This document shows, in pieces, positions 1-10,790 of a stretch of DNA of 35,180 nt. Where the stretch lies: NCBI GenBank assembly GCA_027078075.1, contig JALTKP010000290.1:1-35180 (forward strand), read 5' to 3'. The DNA comes from Gammaproteobacteria bacterium. Lineage in GTDB: Bacteria; Pseudomonadota; Gammaproteobacteria; AKS1. Below the pieces are notes generated by a model. It was not told the origin of the DNA and searched no databases. It was given only the letters and a program-made list of their open reading frames with translations. Made by a program: the position numbers and the translations under genes. The stretch's first letter is position 1, and each line of letters opens with the position of its first letter.

Positions 1-120
1 CACGGTATTGCACTCACCCGAGCCTGTCGCCAGTCTCTATCTGATGCAGAACAAAAAGTAAAAATTCTGCTTGAACAAGACGAACAATCTGAACCAGAGA
101 GTTTCAAAGACAGTGACTGA
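1..120 (+). CDS. xseB: Exonuclease VII small subunit, C-terminal fragment (5' end outside window)
   Basis: Frame 1 reads HGIALTRACRQSLSDAEQKVKILLEQDEQSEPESFKDSD*, resembling the XseB C-terminal motif (GxxLxxxCxxxLxxAExKVxxLL). Lies directly before ispA as in the usual xseB-ispA-dxs order. Confidence 0.85.
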   Translation, partial: HGIALTRACRQSLSDAEQKVKILLEQDEQSEPESFKDSD

Positions 121-1012
121 TAACAACGCCTTACAAATACTAATTAAGCAATCTCAGCAACGTGTTGAGAAAATACTCGATCACTGGCTACCTGACGAAA
201 ACACGCTCCCAAACGATTTGCATGCGGCCATGCGATATAGCGTCTTAAATGGCGGTAAGCGTGTTCGGGCGGTCTTAGTCTATCTGGTTGGTGATGCACT
301 CAATATTGATATCAATGCGCTTGACGGCCCTGCTTGCGCCGTTGAAATCATCCATGCTTACTCTCTTATCCATGATGATTTACCCGCCATGGATGATGAT
401 GACTTGCGTCGTGGCAAACCAACCTGCCATCGTCAATTTGATGAAGCAACAGCCGTTTTAGCTGGTGATGCTCTGCATTCACTCGCCTTCTATATTCTTG
501 CTCATGATCCTGCTATCAAAGCCAATGACAGCAAACGCCTTAAAATGGTCGAATGTCTTGCCAATGCGATTGGCTCTCGCGGCATGGCAGGTGGTCAAGC
601 AATTGATCTCGCCAGCGAAGGTAAAACCCTAACGCTGGCTGAGCTTGAGAATATGCATATTCATAAAACCGGTGCACTTATCCGCGCCAGTGTTGAATTA
701 GCGGCTTTATCTGGTGATTGCCCTGATACCCTTCATAAAGCACTCGACAAATACGCCAAGTGCATTGGGCTCTCGTTCCAGATCCGAGATGATATTTTAG
801 ATATCGAAGCAGATACAGATACCTTAGGTAAACCCCAAGGTGCTGATATTGCTCGAAACAAGTCAACTTATCCCTCATTATTAGGAATGAGCGAATCAAA
901 ACGCTGGGCAAATGAACTACATGAAGATGCCATTCAAGCCATTGAAATGCTTGAAGAAAAATCAAAGGCTCTGAATTGGCTCTCTAGCTATATTATTGAA
1001 CGCGGAAATTAA
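113..1012 (+). CDS. ispA: (2E,6E)-farnesyl diphosphate synthase / polyprenyl synthetase
   Basis: Two Asp-rich motifs (DDLPAMDDDD and DDILD), GGKRVR motif. The listed ORF begins at TTG 71; GTG at 113, overlapping the xseB stop, is the more likely start. Confidence 0.95.
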   Translation: MTDNNALQILIKQSQQRVEKILDHWLPDENTLPNDLHAAMRYSVLNGGKRVRAVLVYLVGDALNIDINALDGPACAVEIIHAYSLIHDDLPAMDDDDLRRGKPTCHRQFDEATAVLAGDALHSLAFYILAHDPAIKANDSKRLKMVECLANAIGSRGMAGGQAIDLASEGKTLTLAELENMHIHKTGALIRASVELAALSGDCPDTLHKALDKYAKCIGLSFQIRDDILDIEADTDTLGKPQGADIARNKSTYPSLLGMSESKRWANELHEDAIQAIEMLEEKSKALNWLSSYIIERGN

Positions 1013-1112
1013 GCTCTAAAAATCACAGTTTTGCCTCATTCTTGGCCACAATTTCCTTGCAACTTGGTCAACAAAGACCGATCATTGCCGGCCTTAAATT
1101 GCCTTAAATATC

Positions 1113-3008
1113 ATGACGACGACTGACAAATATCCACTATTAAGCCAAATCGATGATCCCAGCGATCTACGCGAGCTAAAAGAGTCTGAATTAACTCAGC
1201 TTACCGATGAAGCACGCCAATTTTTGATTGAAACTGTCAGTCAAACTGGTGGGCATCTCGCCGCGAATCTTGGCACGGTAGAACTCAGTGTTGCCTTACA
1301 TTATGTTTATGAAACTCCCCACGATCAACTTGTTTGGGATGTCGGTCATCAGAGCTATATCCATAAAATCCTCACTGGTAGACGCGATGCGATGTCGAGT
1401 ATCCGTCAGGAAGGAGGTCTAGCTGGTTTTCCTAAACGCAGCGAAAGTGAATATGATAGTTTTGGTGTTGGTCACTCCAGCACATCAGTTAGTGCCGCGC
1501 TCGGTATGGCAATTGCCTCTAAGCAAACTGGTACCAACAAACACGTTTGCGCAATTATTGGCGATGGCGCTATGACAGCGGGCATGGCGTTTGAAGCACT
1601 CAATCATGCCGGTGACTTAGACGCTAACCTACTCGTTATATTGAATGATAATGATATGTCGATTTCACCCAATGTAGGTGGGCTCTCTAACTACTTGGCG
1701 CGCGTGTTATCAGGCAAAGTCTATTCAGGCATGCGTGAAGGTAGTAAGAAAGTACTTAGTACTATTCCTCCGGTTTGGGAACTTGCCCGCCGTGCAGAAG
1801 AACACGTCAAAGGCATGGTCGTGCCTGGCACTCTATTTGAAGAATTGGGCTTTAACTATATCGGCCCGATTGATGGTCATGATCTCCCTACCCTGATCAA
1901 AACACTGCGTAATATGCGTAAGTTACCGGGTCCTCAATTCCTGCATATTATTACCAAGAAAGGCAAAGGCTACGCGCCAGCCGAAGACAACCCCTGTGGT
2001 TTTCACGGTGTTTCCAAGTTTGATATGGAAAGTGGTGAAGCACTTTCAAAACCAGGCAGTGGCCCAACCTATACGCAGGTGTTTGGCGAATGGCTTTGTG
2101 ACATGGCCAAACAAGATCCAACCTTAATGGCGATCACCCCCGCTATGCGTGAAGGATCGGGCATGGTGAAATTTGCCGAGCAGTTCCCAGAACAATACAT
2201 TGATGTTGGTATCGCCGAACAACACTGTGTCACACTCGCAGCTGGTCTTGCTTGTGAAGGTATTAAACCGGTTGTTGCGATTTACTCTACTTTCTTGCAA
2301 CGCGGCTATGATCAACTTATTCATGATGTTGCAATCCAAAACTTACCGGTTTTATTCGCAATCGATCGCGCCGGTCTAGTTGGCCCCGACGGCCCCACTC
2401 ATGCAGGCATGTTTGATTTAAGCTTCCTGCGCTGTATTCCAAATATGCTAGTCATGACACCGACTAATGAAGATGAATGTCGCCAAATGCTTTACACAGG
2501 TTACAAACACAACGGCCCAGCGTCGGTTCGTTACCCTCGTGGCACCGGCATTGGTACTCAGGTTAATTCCAGCATGACTGAATTAGCTATAGGACGTGGC
2601 TTAGTTACCCGTCAGGGACAGCGTGTTGCCTTATTAGTGTTTGGTAGCCCCCTTGCTGAAGCAAGCATTGCAGCTGAAAGCCTCAATGCTACCGTCGCTA
2701 ATATGCGCTTTGTTAAGCCAATTGATGATGCCTTAATTGCCAAACTCGCGTCATCACATGATTTACTCGTCAGTATCGAAGAAAATGTCGTCGCAGGTGG
2801 CGCAGGCAGTGCTATTCATGAGTCTTTAACCGCTCAGGGCATCACAATGCCCTTGCTGCAACTAGGGCTACCTGACAAATTTGTCGACCATGGAGAGCGA
2901 AATACACTATTAAGCGCTTGTGGACTCGATTCCAGTGCTATAATCCGCGCCGTTGAAAACAGGTTAGAGGATGCCGATTGCGTGCCTCAGCCAGTACGCG
3001 TAAAATAA
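1113..3008 (+). CDS. dxs: 1-deoxy-D-xylulose-5-phosphate synthase
   Basis: 631 aa transketolase-like protein; [18 protein letters not shown] thiamine-PP motif, typical DXS sequence throughout; downstream of ispA. Confidence 0.97.
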   Translation: MTTTDKYPLLSQIDDPSDLRELKESELTQLTDEARQFLIETVSQTGGHLAANLGTVELSVALHYVYETPHDQLVWDVGHQSYIHKILTGRRDAMSSIRQEGGLAGFPKRSESEYDSFGVGHSSTSVSAALGMAIASKQTGTNKHVCAIIGDGAMTAGMAFEALNHAGDLDANLLVILNDNDMSISPNVGGLSNYLARVLSGKVYSGMREGSKKVLSTIPPVWELARRAEEHVKGMVVPGTLFEELGFNYIGPIDGHDLPTLIKTLRNMRKLPGPQFLHIITKKGKGYAPAEDNPCGFHGVSKFDMESGEALSKPGSGPTYTQVFGEWLCDMAKQDPTLMAITPAMREGSGMVKFAEQFPEQYIDVGIAEQHCVTLAAGLACEGIKPVVAIYSTFLQRGYDQLIHDVAIQNLPVLFAIDRAGLVGPDGPTHAGMFDLSFLRCIPNMLVMTPTNEDECRQMLYTGYKHNGPASVRYPRGTGIGTQVNSSMTELAIGRGLVTRQGQRVALLVFGSPLAEASIAAESLNATVANMRFVKPIDDALIAKLASSHDLLVSIEENVVAGGAGSAIHESLTAQGITMPLLQLGLPDKFVDHGERNTLLSACGLDSSAIIRAVENRLEDADCVPQPVRVK

Positions 3009-3036
3009 TCCTTAGTATTTTAGTCAGGTTATAATC

Positions 3037-3417
3037 ATGAACGCCCGATATACGCTGAAAGTTGTTTCTGATTTTGCATCAGCGCATACACTGCGAGACT
3101 ACCCCGGTGCCTGTAGTCGCATGCATGGCCATAACTGGAAAGTAGAAGCAGAAGTTATTACCTCAAAGCTAAATACCGTCGGCATGGGAATTGATTTTAA
3201 GAAAATAAAATCTGCCGTGAAAGAATTAACTGATGTGCTTGATCACCGTTACTTAAACGAGATTGAGCCTTTCGACAGTATTAACCCAACTGCCGAAAAT
3301 ATCGCTGCTTGGTTATACAAGGGCTTAAGCGAACAACTAAACAATGAACATGTACAGGTTAGCGCCATTACCCTTTGGGAAACCGAACGCGCCTGTGTGA
3401 GATATACCGAGGAATAA
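3037..3417 (+). CDS. queD: 6-carboxy-5,6,7,8-tetrahydropterin synthase (QueD family)
   Basis: PTPS-family fold sequence with CSRMHGH (CxxxHGH) zinc/catalytic motif and C-terminal [10 protein letters not shown]. Confidence 0.88.
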   Translation: MNARYTLKVVSDFASAHTLRDYPGACSRMHGHNWKVEAEVITSKLNTVGMGIDFKKIKSAVKELTDVLDHRYLNEIEPFDSINPTAENIAAWLYKGLSEQLNNEHVQVSAITLWETERACVRYTEE

Positions 3418-3422
3418 AGAGC

Positions 3423-4229
3423 ATGACTTCTAAAACTTCCGGCAACGATATTGCCGACGTTCAAAACACAGCTGATACACGTAAGATCGCCATCGACAAA
3501 GTGGGTATTAAAGATATTCGTCACCCTGTTGTTGTCAATGATCGCAGTGGTGGCCAACAGCATGTTGTTGCTAACTTTAATATGTACGTGAACTTGCCTC
3601 ATAATTTTAAAGGCACACACATGTCTCGTTTTGTTGAGATCTTAAATCAACACGAACGTGAATTAACAGTTAAGTCATTTAAAGAAATGATGACTGAAAT
3701 GGTCGAACGCCTTGATGCTAATTCAGGGCACATCGAAATGAGCTTTCCTTATTTTATGAATAAAAAAGCACCTGTATCCGGCGTTGAAAGTCTGCTTGAT
3801 TATGATGTGACCTTTATCGGTAAAATTAATGACAACAAGCCTATGCTTACGGTTAAAGTCGTTGTACCAGTAACGAGTCTTTGTCCTTGTTCGAAAAAGA
3901 TTTCAGACTACGGTGCACACAATCAACGTTCACACGTAACAGTATCAGTTGAAACAGCTGGTTTTATTTGGATTGAAGATATTATTGATTTAGTTGAAGA
4001 ACAAGCATCTTGCCAGCTTTACGGTTTATTAAAACGACCTGATGAAAAGCATGTTACTGAAGAAGCTTACAATAATCCTAAATTCGTTGAAGATATGGTG
4101 CGTGATGTTGCGGCACAATTAAACAGTGATGATCGGATTACGGCTTATACGGTTGAGTCAGAGAATTTTGAATCTATTCATAACCATTCTGCTTACGCAC
4201 TAATCAGTAAAGACAAAATGCAAGATTAA
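3423..4229 (+). CDS. folE2: GTP cyclohydrolase FolE2 (type IB)
   Basis: Contains [25 protein letters not shown], characteristic of FolE2. The listed ORF starts at 3375; ATG 3423 (MTSKTSG) is the likely start, 5 nt after queD. Confidence 0.93.
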   Translation: MTSKTSGNDIADVQNTADTRKIAIDKVGIKDIRHPVVVNDRSGGQQHVVANFNMYVNLPHNFKGTHMSRFVEILNQHERELTVKSFKEMMTEMVERLDANSGHIEMSFPYFMNKKAPVSGVESLLDYDVTFIGKINDNKPMLTVKVVVPVTSLCPCSKKISDYGAHNQRSHVTVSVETAGFIWIEDIIDLVEEQASCQLYGLLKRPDEKHVTEEAYNNPKFVEDMVRDVAAQLNSDDRITAYTVESENFESIHNHSAYALISKDKMQD

Positions 4230-4906
4230 AATTTCTTTTTCAATTTGAGTGAACCACCATCGTTTTTCATATCAAGCTGCCCAAGAAAAGACATACCAAG
4301 TAATATGGTGTGTGGACTATCACTATCATTAACGAAAGCTTTTACATTTCTTAAGGTAACACTACCAACCTGTACTTTATTCAATGTAACGCTCCAAGTC
4401 TTAACAATACCATTTGCAGTTCGTGCGTAACCACGCTTACCAAACTGACGGAAATCAATCCCAAGTCGACGCGCTTCATTTCGGTTCATTGCGATATGCG
4501 AGGCACCTGTATCCACAAGAAAATTAACTGGGAAATTATTAATTGTTCCAATCACACTGAACATGCCATTTTCATCTTTATAAATCGATACTTCAGGTTG
4601 CGCATCACGCTTAAAACTTGAACCAATATGACTACCTAGCCGATAGCGATCTCTTACGCCATCAATTTCTAAAACGGCTTCATCACTATTAGAGGAAACC
4701 AGTAATACACCTTCGGGCGAGGCTTTACCGATCTTTAAGATGCGCTGCTTACCATCAATCTTAAGCATCACTTTATTACGAAATAAACCTAATACAACAA
4801 CATCAATAGCAAAGACATCACCAGCAAACACCAGTAATATGAAACCGGAAATCAAGCTTCGCCATTGTACCGAGCGTTTATTTCCTGCGAATATGATAGC
4901 GATCAC
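4226..4906 (-). CDS. Retropepsin-like (clan AA) aspartic protease, membrane/periplasmic
   Basis: [15 protein letters not shown] (DTGAS active site) plus [10 protein letters not shown] second motif; hydrophobic N-terminal segment. Confidence 0.85.
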   Translation of the reverse strand: MIAIIFAGNKRSVQWRSLISGFILLVFAGDVFAIDVVVLGLFRNKVMLKIDGKQRILKIGKASPEGVLLVSSNSDEAVLEIDGVRDRYRLGSHIGSSFKRDAQPEVSIYKDENGMFSVIGTINNFPVNFLVDTGASHIAMNRNEARRLGIDFRQFGKRGYARTANGIVKTWSVTLNKVQVGSVTLRNVKAFVNDSDSPHTILLGMSFLGQLDMKNDGGSLKLKKKF

Positions 4907-5279
4907 CGCTCGAACGGGTTAAATCAACCATCACTCGTTGTTTGCTCCAGCCATGCTTTTTGTCATGTGCTTCAACATAAATAATCGATTGGTCTGCAGG
5001 AATATTAATATTTGAAAGACTACGGGTAAATGGTTGCTCATTGATATGAGGATGGAACAAAACACGCGTTTTATATAGATGACCATTACCATCAACAATT
5101 CGCCAAGCATCAGCGTAATGTTCCCAGTTAGCATCAGCATGCTTTAAGGTAACTTCAGCTCGCCAGCCCGAATCAGTTTCTTGCATATAAACATTCAGTA
5201 TTTCAACTTCATTCGCTTGCGCGAGTTGAGAAAAACTTGTCACTACCGCAAGCATTATTGTTAAAAATAAGCGTTTCAC
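4878..5279 (-). CDS. Conserved secreted protein of unknown function
   Basis: N-terminal signal peptide (MKRLFLTIMLAVVTSFSQLAQA) followed by a domain with NWEHYADAWRIVD...TRVLFHPHINEQPFTRSL, which I recognise as a conserved proteobacterial hypothetical family. Overlaps the protease gene by 29 bp. Confidence 0.75.
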   Translation of the reverse strand: MKRLFLTIMLAVVTSFSQLAQANEVEILNVYMQETDSGWRAEVTLKHADANWEHYADAWRIVDGNGHLYKTRVLFHPHINEQPFTRSLSNINIPADQSIIYVEAHDKKHGWSKQRVMVDLTRSSGDRYHIRRK

Positions 5280-5359
5280 TGGTTTAACCCCTTAATTACT
5301 AACAGCCAAAGACCATCCACTAATATCTGACCTTTAGCTATGCATAACGTTCCCAGTAT

Positions 5360-5842
5360 CTATACCAACCAAAACACTAGTAACTGTAGTACAACTGCCG
5401 CATAAATGCCTGCTAAAACATCATCGACCATGATCCCTAGGCCGCCAGATACCTTGGCATCTAACCATGATATCGGCCAAGGCTTCCAAATATCAAATAA
5501 ACGAAATAAGACAAAGCCAATGATAATCCATATTAATCCAGCAGGTGCTAAAAACATCGTAATCAGATAACCAACTATTTCATCCCAAACAATACCAGGG
5601 TGGTCATGAACACCGAGTTTTTGTGCCGCAGAACCACACAAAAATATACCTACAAAAAATAAAACCAGTGTGATTAGTGAATAACAAAGAATGGAGAGTG
5701 GTTGCATAAACCAATAGAAAGGAATCGCCGCCAATGTGCCAAATGTGCCTGGTGCAAAGCGTGCTAACCCAGTACCAAAACCAAGTGCCAATATTAAAAC
5801 AGGATCTTTCATAGCAGATAATGGGATAGGCGTAGCTTTCAC
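5360..5842 (-). CDS. pgpA: Phosphatidylglycerophosphatase A
   Basis: GFGTGLARFAPGTFGTLAAIP and DVKPWP-like/DD motifs; follows thiL with 4-bp overlap. Confidence 0.93.
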   Translation of the reverse strand: MKATPIPLSAMKDPVLILALGFGTGLARFAPGTFGTLAAIPFYWFMQPLSILCYSLITLVLFFVGIFLCGSAAQKLGVHDHPGIVWDEIVGYLITMFLAPAGLIWIIIGFVLFRLFDIWKPWPISWLDAKVSGGLGIMVDDVLAGIYAAVVLQLLVFWLV

Positions 5843-6807
5843 GATATCAATTCCTTATTTAAGCTCGAAGTAAAATGTTCATAACCTAAATCATCGGGTA
5901 AATCCCATTTACCTGTTGAAGTGAAACAACTAATACCCTTCCCTTCTACCACTGTTCCAATTCTTGTTAACCTACAGTGCTGTCTCTCTAATTGTGCTAT
6001 CGCTGAATCAGGTACGGTAAAGCAAAGCTCATAATCATCACCCGCATTCAATGGTAATAACCAATCACCTTTTGCTGTCAAAGATGATACGGCTTCAGTC
6101 AGTGGTAAGTCTTGCAATTGTACATGAGCACCTAATTGGCTTGCATCTAAAACATGCCCCAGATCAGCAAGTAAGCCATCTGAAATATCAATCGCAGCAT
6201 TAGCGATACCCAGCAATGACTGACCTAATTCTACACGCGGAGTTGGTTGATTTAATCGCACCAAACAGTCTCTATTAATAGTTTCTTTAGCGAGTAACTG
6301 ACGTAGAGCCAAACCAGCATCACCCAATTGCCCAGATACAAAAATTGCATCACCAACTTGGGCATTACCACGCTGCAAATATTGATTCGATGTAACTGTG
6401 CCTTGTAGGGTCAAGCTCAAGGTTAATGAACCACGTGTTGTATCTCCACCTACTAACTGTACTGAATACTGTTTTGCTAACTCAAACAACCCTGCTGAAA
6501 ATTCTTCTAACCATATCTCATTTGAATCAGGCAATGTTAGAGCTAAGGAGGCCCAACGCGGTACCGCCCCCATAGCAGCAAGATCGCTTAAATTAACTGC
6601 CATCAATTTATAACCGATATCAAAGGGGGAAGTATCTTCAGGGAAATGAACACCTGACACCATAGTGTCAGTCGAAACAACCAGTTGTTCATTTGGCGCA
6701 AGCTGCATAACTGCTGCATCATCACCAATACCGAGTAACACGTCATCACGGGAAGCAGTTTGTCGGGAAAAATATTTCTCTATCAGACTGAATTCACTGC
6801 ATGACAT
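5839..6807 (-). CDS. thiL: Thiamine-monophosphate kinase
   Basis: GIGDDAAVM, STDTMVSGVHF, GGDTTRG motifs; follows nusB. Confidence 0.95.
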   Translation of the reverse strand: MSCSEFSLIEKYFSRQTASRDDVLLGIGDDAAVMQLAPNEQLVVSTDTMVSGVHFPEDTSPFDIGYKLMAVNLSDLAAMGAVPRWASLALTLPDSNEIWLEEFSAGLFELAKQYSVQLVGGDTTRGSLTLSLTLQGTVTSNQYLQRGNAQVGDAIFVSGQLGDAGLALRQLLAKETINRDCLVRLNQPTPRVELGQSLLGIANAAIDISDGLLADLGHVLDASQLGAHVQLQDLPLTEAVSSLTAKGDWLLPLNAGDDYELCFTVPDSAIAQLERQHCRLTRIGTVVEGKGISCFTSTGKWDLPDDLGYEHFTSSLNKELIS

Positions 6808-6832
6808 ATGAAGTGCTCACTGGATAGCAGAC

Positions 6833-7279
6833 TTAAGACTTGCCTTTGCCTTTATTTGCCGCTTCGATTTCAACAGCGCGTAATTTTTTGGCAACCTGAT
6901 CAACTATACCATTCACATATTTATGACCGTGTTCAGCGCCAAATCGTTTTGCCAATTCAACCGACTCATTAATAACAACACGATAAGGTACATCCAAACA
7001 AAATTCGAGTTCATACACTGCTAAACGCAACACTGCTCGTTCAACCGGATCGATTTCATCAACAGCGCGATCTAGAAAAGGAATTAAATGGTCATCTAGC
7101 TCATGTAAGTGCAACGGCACTTGTCGGAAGAGTTGTTTAAAATACTCAACGTCGACTTTTTTCATGTCGTATTCGGCAAGAAATTGGGCTTCAATATCAG
7201 CAAGATCATGCCCAGCTAATTGCCACTGATACAGTGCTTGCACAGCATTACGTCTTGCCTTGGTGCGTGCATTACTCAC
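6833..7279 (-). CDS. nusB: Transcription antitermination factor NusB
   Basis: ARRNAVQALYQWQLAG and INESVELAKRFG...YVNGIVDQVAK motifs; rib-nusB-thiL gene order. Confidence 0.96.
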   Translation of the reverse strand: MSNARTKARRNAVQALYQWQLAGHDLADIEAQFLAEYDMKKVDVEYFKQLFRQVPLHLHELDDHLIPFLDRAVDEIDPVERAVLRLAVYELEFCLDVPYRVVINESVELAKRFGAEHGHKYVNGIVDQVAKKLRAVEIEAANKGKGKS

Positions 7280-7315
7280 TGCCTTCTCCTACTACTGCTA
7301 TAAAATATCTCACGC

Positions 7316-7792
7316 TTATTTATCAAGTTCGCGTAATAAATTAATCATTTCGATCACAGACATGGCAGCTTCACCACCCTTATTACCTGCTTTCGTGCCA
7401 GCACGCTCAATCGCTTGCTCGATACTTTCAACCGTCAACACACCAAAGCCAACTGGCAAACCAGTTTGCATGCTTACGCCAGCCAACCCTTTTGAGCATT
7501 CACCAGCAACAAAATCAAAGTGTGGTGTTGCACCACGAATCACAGCGCCCAATGCAATAATGCCGTCATAGCGACCAGAGGTAGCCAACTTTTGAGCGGC
7601 TAAAGGAATTTCATGCGCACCCGGTACCCAAATAATATCGATATCTTTATCTGCTGCACCATGTTGTTTTAGTGTGTGCACTGCACCATCAACTAAAGCT
7701 TTAACGATAAAATCATTAAAGCGGCTCGCAACTAATGCAAAGCGTGCACTGCGTACCGACAAATCACCTTCAATTACATTTACACCTGACAT
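7316..7792 (-). CDS. ribH: 6,7-dimethyl-8-ribityllumazine synthase
   Basis: [17 protein letters not shown] and [17 protein letters not shown] motifs. Confidence 0.97.
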   Translation of the reverse strand: MSGVNVIEGDLSVRSARFALVASRFNDFIVKALVDGAVHTLKQHGAADKDIDIIWVPGAHEIPLAAQKLATSGRYDGIIALGAVIRGATPHFDFVAGECSKGLAGVSMQTGLPVGFGVLTVESIEQAIERAGTKAGNKGGEAAMSVIEMINLLRELDK

Positions 7793-7816
7793 GAAAAACC
7801 CCTTAAACCTAAATAT

Positions 7817-8926
7817 TTATTCAAAACTAACGTAATCACTAATTTCTAAACCAAAACCAGACAGACCATGCAGCTTCACCTTAGAGCCGAGTACTTGCAT
7901 GTTGCTTACACCAAGGTCGACAAGAATCTGTGCGCCTAAACCGAAGGTACGTAAATCACCCTGCGCCTGTTGTGGCAAGTTTACACCACTCTGTTGCTGA
8001 TGGTAATTTTTGATGTGCTGTAAAATAGTATTCGAGTCATTCGAACTACGTAATACAACAACGATGCCCGAACCATTTTTAGCAATGTGCTGCATTGCCG
8101 CATCGAGGCTGTGGCTACAATCACGGAAAAGGCCACCCAGCGAATCGCATAAGCTATTCAACATATGCACTCGCACTAATACCGGCTCATCCATATTCGG
8201 TTCACCATAAACTAACGCCATATGAACATTTTCATCATAGGCATCAAGGTAAGAGACCAAACGGAAATCGCCGTATTGCGTTGGCATGGTACATTCTTCC
8301 ATGCGCTCAACGGTTTTTTCATTTTCAATACGATAATGAATTAAGTCCGCAATGGTGCCCATTTTCAAATCATGTTGTTTAGCAAAGACTTCCAGATCAT
8401 CTCGACGCGCCATGGTGCCGTCTTCATTCAAAATTTCAACAATGACACTCGAAGCTTCACATCCTGCCAGTTTCGCTAAATCGCAACCGGCTTCAGTATG
8501 CCCTGCTCGTGTTAGCACACCACCCGGTTGTGCTTTAAGTGGGAATATATGACCTGGCATCACAATGTCATCTGGTGTTGCATCAGCCGCAATCGCCGCT
8601 TGTACTGTGGTTGAACGATCTGCCGCTGAGATACCCGTCGTTACACCACGAGAGGCTTCGATTGAAACGGTAAAGTTGGTACCGTGTGCATCGGTGTTAT
8701 TGATCACCATCAACGGCAAATTAAGTTGCTTACAACGATCTTCTGTCATCGTCATACAAATCAAACCACGACCATGGGTTGCCATAAAGTTAATCGCTTC
8801 CGGCGTTACTTTCTCCGCAGGAATAATCAAGTCGCCTTCATTCTCACGATCTTCATCATCCATCAGGATAACCATCTTACCCTGACGCATATCTTCAATA
8901 ATTTCTTCTATGTTACTTAACGCCAT
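7817..8926 (-). CDS. ribB: 3,4-dihydroxy-2-butanone-4-phosphate synthase fused to a degenerate GTP cyclohydrolase II-like domain (RibBX type)
   Basis: N-terminal DHBP synthase motifs (DDEDRENEGDLI, THGRGLICM, RAGHTEA). C-terminal domain aligns to GTP cyclohydrolase II but the Cys/Arg active-site motifs are replaced (RVHMLNSLCDSLGGLFRDCSHSL; LRSSNDSNTI). Confidence 0.92.
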   Translation of the reverse strand: MALSNIEEIIEDMRQGKMVILMDDEDRENEGDLIIPAEKVTPEAINFMATHGRGLICMTMTEDRCKQLNLPLMVINNTDAHGTNFTVSIEASRGVTTGISAADRSTTVQAAIAADATPDDIVMPGHIFPLKAQPGGVLTRAGHTEAGCDLAKLAGCEASSVIVEILNEDGTMARRDDLEVFAKQHDLKMGTIADLIHYRIENEKTVERMEECTMPTQYGDFRLVSYLDAYDENVHMALVYGEPNMDEPVLVRVHMLNSLCDSLGGLFRDCSHSLDAAMQHIAKNGSGIVVVLRSSNDSNTILQHIKNYHQQQSGVNLPQQAQGDLRTFGLGAQILVDLGVSNMQVLGSKVKLHGLSGFGLEISDYVSFE

Positions 8927-8964
8927 AATTTTTCTTCACAGTTAAAATTCATTACTTATTTAAT

Positions 8965-9636
8965 CTAGTTTGCAGAAGCAAAACCATTTTCTGCTAAAAA
9001 TGCACGACTTAAATCTGCACCACTGCTACCAGACTCTGCAGCCTTATCACCCAACAATAAACGTTCTAGATAGCGAGCGATTATATCAACCTCAAGGTTT
9101 ACTTTAGTTCCCACAATAAAATTAGCCATCGTGGTTTGATCTATTGTATGCGGCACAATATTCAACTCAAATACATCACCATCAACCGCATTAACCGTTA
9201 AACTAATACCATCAACACAAATCGACCCTTTTTCTGCAATATAACGTGCCAGTGCCGCGGGTGTTCGCACACTGAAGCGCACGGAGCGAGCATCAACCTG
9301 ACGACTAATAACTTCGCCAATACCATCAACATGCCCACTAACTAAGTGACCACCTAACGCCGTTGTCGGTGTTACCGCTTTTTCAAGATTAACAGCTGAA
9401 TTCTTTTTTAAATTTCCCAAACCTGTTCGAGATAAAGTTTCACCCGATACATCTGCACTAAAACCATCCGCATGTTTTTCAATCACCGTTAAACAAACAC
9501 CATTGACAGCAATACTGTCACCCAATTCAACATTCACTAATGACAGTCCCGCTGTATTCAAACGCACACGCTTATCACCACCAATGTCTTGCATTGATGC
9601 AATTGAACCCACCGCTTGAATAATGCCAGTAAACAT
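8965..9636 (-). CDS. ribE: Riboflavin synthase alpha subunit
   Basis: MFTGIIQAVGSI start, duplicated lumazine-binding domains with VNGVCLTV and VDGISLTVN. Confidence 0.96.
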   Translation of the reverse strand: MFTGIIQAVGSIASMQDIGGDKRVRLNTAGLSLVNVELGDSIAVNGVCLTVIEKHADGFSADVSGETLSRTGLGNLKKNSAVNLEKAVTPTTALGGHLVSGHVDGIGEVISRQVDARSVRFSVRTPAALARYIAEKGSICVDGISLTVNAVDGDVFELNIVPHTIDQTTMANFIVGTKVNLEVDIIARYLERLLLGDKAAESGSSGADLSRAFLAENGFASAN

Positions 9637-9639
9637 ACG

Positions 9640-10764
9640 CTAGTTATCCTCATACTCGGGTCTAATGGTAAAACGCCAATCAACCCCAACCTTTCTCACA
9701 TCGTCAATTTGCAAAGTGATGCTTTGTGCCATTTTTTCCAGTCCCGGCAATTGAAACAAACCACGTGCTGAATCGCCCATCAATTTAGGCGCCATATAGA
9801 CAATAATTTCATCTATCAATTGTTGTTGCAGTAAGGCTCCGGCAAGACCGGCACCGGCTTCAACCAATACTTCATTAATTTGTGACTCTGCCAATTCGTG
9901 CATCACAGCACTTAAATCAACACGGCTATCACGTGCAGGTAACATCACAATTTCGGCACCTACGTTATGTAAGGCATCACGTCTATTTGGCGGTGCATCC
10001 GCCAAAGTATAAATTCTTACTGTCCCTTCTTGCCTGAATACCGATGATTGAGGTGACACTTTTAATTCGCTATCAACAATCACTCGCAGTGGTTGTTCAG
10101 TTCGCCGCTCAGCTTCTTCACAGCGTGCAGTCAATGACGGGTTGTCTGATATTACTGTACCGCTGCCGCTCAAAATGGCTGAACTACGCGCCCGTAATCG
10201 GTGCACATCGTCTCTTGCTGCGGCTGAAGTAATCCATTTACTCTCACCCGAAGCCATTGCCGTACGACCATCTAAACTCATTGCCAATTTACAACGAACC
10301 CATGGACGCCCATCTCGCATACGTTTGAGGTAACCGGGATTAAGCGCTTCGGCTTGCTGCTCAAGCAAACCACTCTCTACCTGAATGCCAGCTTTTGTCA
10401 GTAGCTGCAAGCCTTTACCAGCCACTTGTGGATTTGGATCCGTCATTGCCACAACAACACGTGCAACCTTGGCATCGATCAATGCCTGCGCACAGGGTGG
10501 TGTTCTCCCAAAATGTGAACAAGGTTCCAGCGTGACATACGCCGTTGCCCCTTTAGCTTTTTCACCGGCTTGCTCTAAGGCATTCACTTCTGCATGCCCT
10601 TCGCCAGCACGAACATGCCAACCTTCAGCAATAACCATTTCATCCTTTGCAATAATACAACCTACACGTGGATTTGGATCGGTGCTGTATAAACCCCGCT
10701 GCGCCAATTTAATTGCCGCTGACATATGTATTGTATCGACAGAAGAAAAGTCAGCTTGAGTCAT
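9640..10764 (-). CDS. ribD: Bifunctional diaminohydroxyphosphoribosylaminopyrimidine deaminase / 5-amino-6-(5-phosphoribosylamino)uracil reductase
   Basis: Deaminase motif GHAEVNAL...VTLEPCSHFGRTPPC plus reductase domain CKLAMSLDGRTA. Confidence 0.96.
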   Translation of the reverse strand: MTQADFSSVDTIHMSAAIKLAQRGLYSTDPNPRVGCIIAKDEMVIAEGWHVRAGEGHAEVNALEQAGEKAKGATAYVTLEPCSHFGRTPPCAQALIDAKVARVVVAMTDPNPQVAGKGLQLLTKAGIQVESGLLEQQAEALNPGYLKRMRDGRPWVRCKLAMSLDGRTAMASGESKWITSAAARDDVHRLRARSSAILSGSGTVISDNPSLTARCEEAERRTEQPLRVIVDSELKVSPQSSVFRQEGTVRIYTLADAPPNRRDALHNVGAEIVMLPARDSRVDLSAVMHELAESQINEVLVEAGAGLAGALLQQQLIDEIIVYMAPKLMGDSARGLFQLPGLEKMAQSITLQIDDVRKVGVDWRFTIRPEYEDN

Positions 10765-10790
10765 GTCATTACACGGTCCGTCGCCAGAAC

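Noticed and set aside
8010-8920. Plus-strand ORFs inside ribB/X (66-106 aa)
   Set aside because: Antisense to a well-supported gene, low-complexity compositions, no motifs; by-products of codon usage. Same reasoning for the antisense ORFs in ribD, glyA, purL, bamC, dapA, galT and phoH.
8927-8964. FMN riboswitch before ribB
   Set aside because: Only 38 nt separates ribE from ribB/X, too short for an RFN element, and no RFN-like conserved segments are visible.
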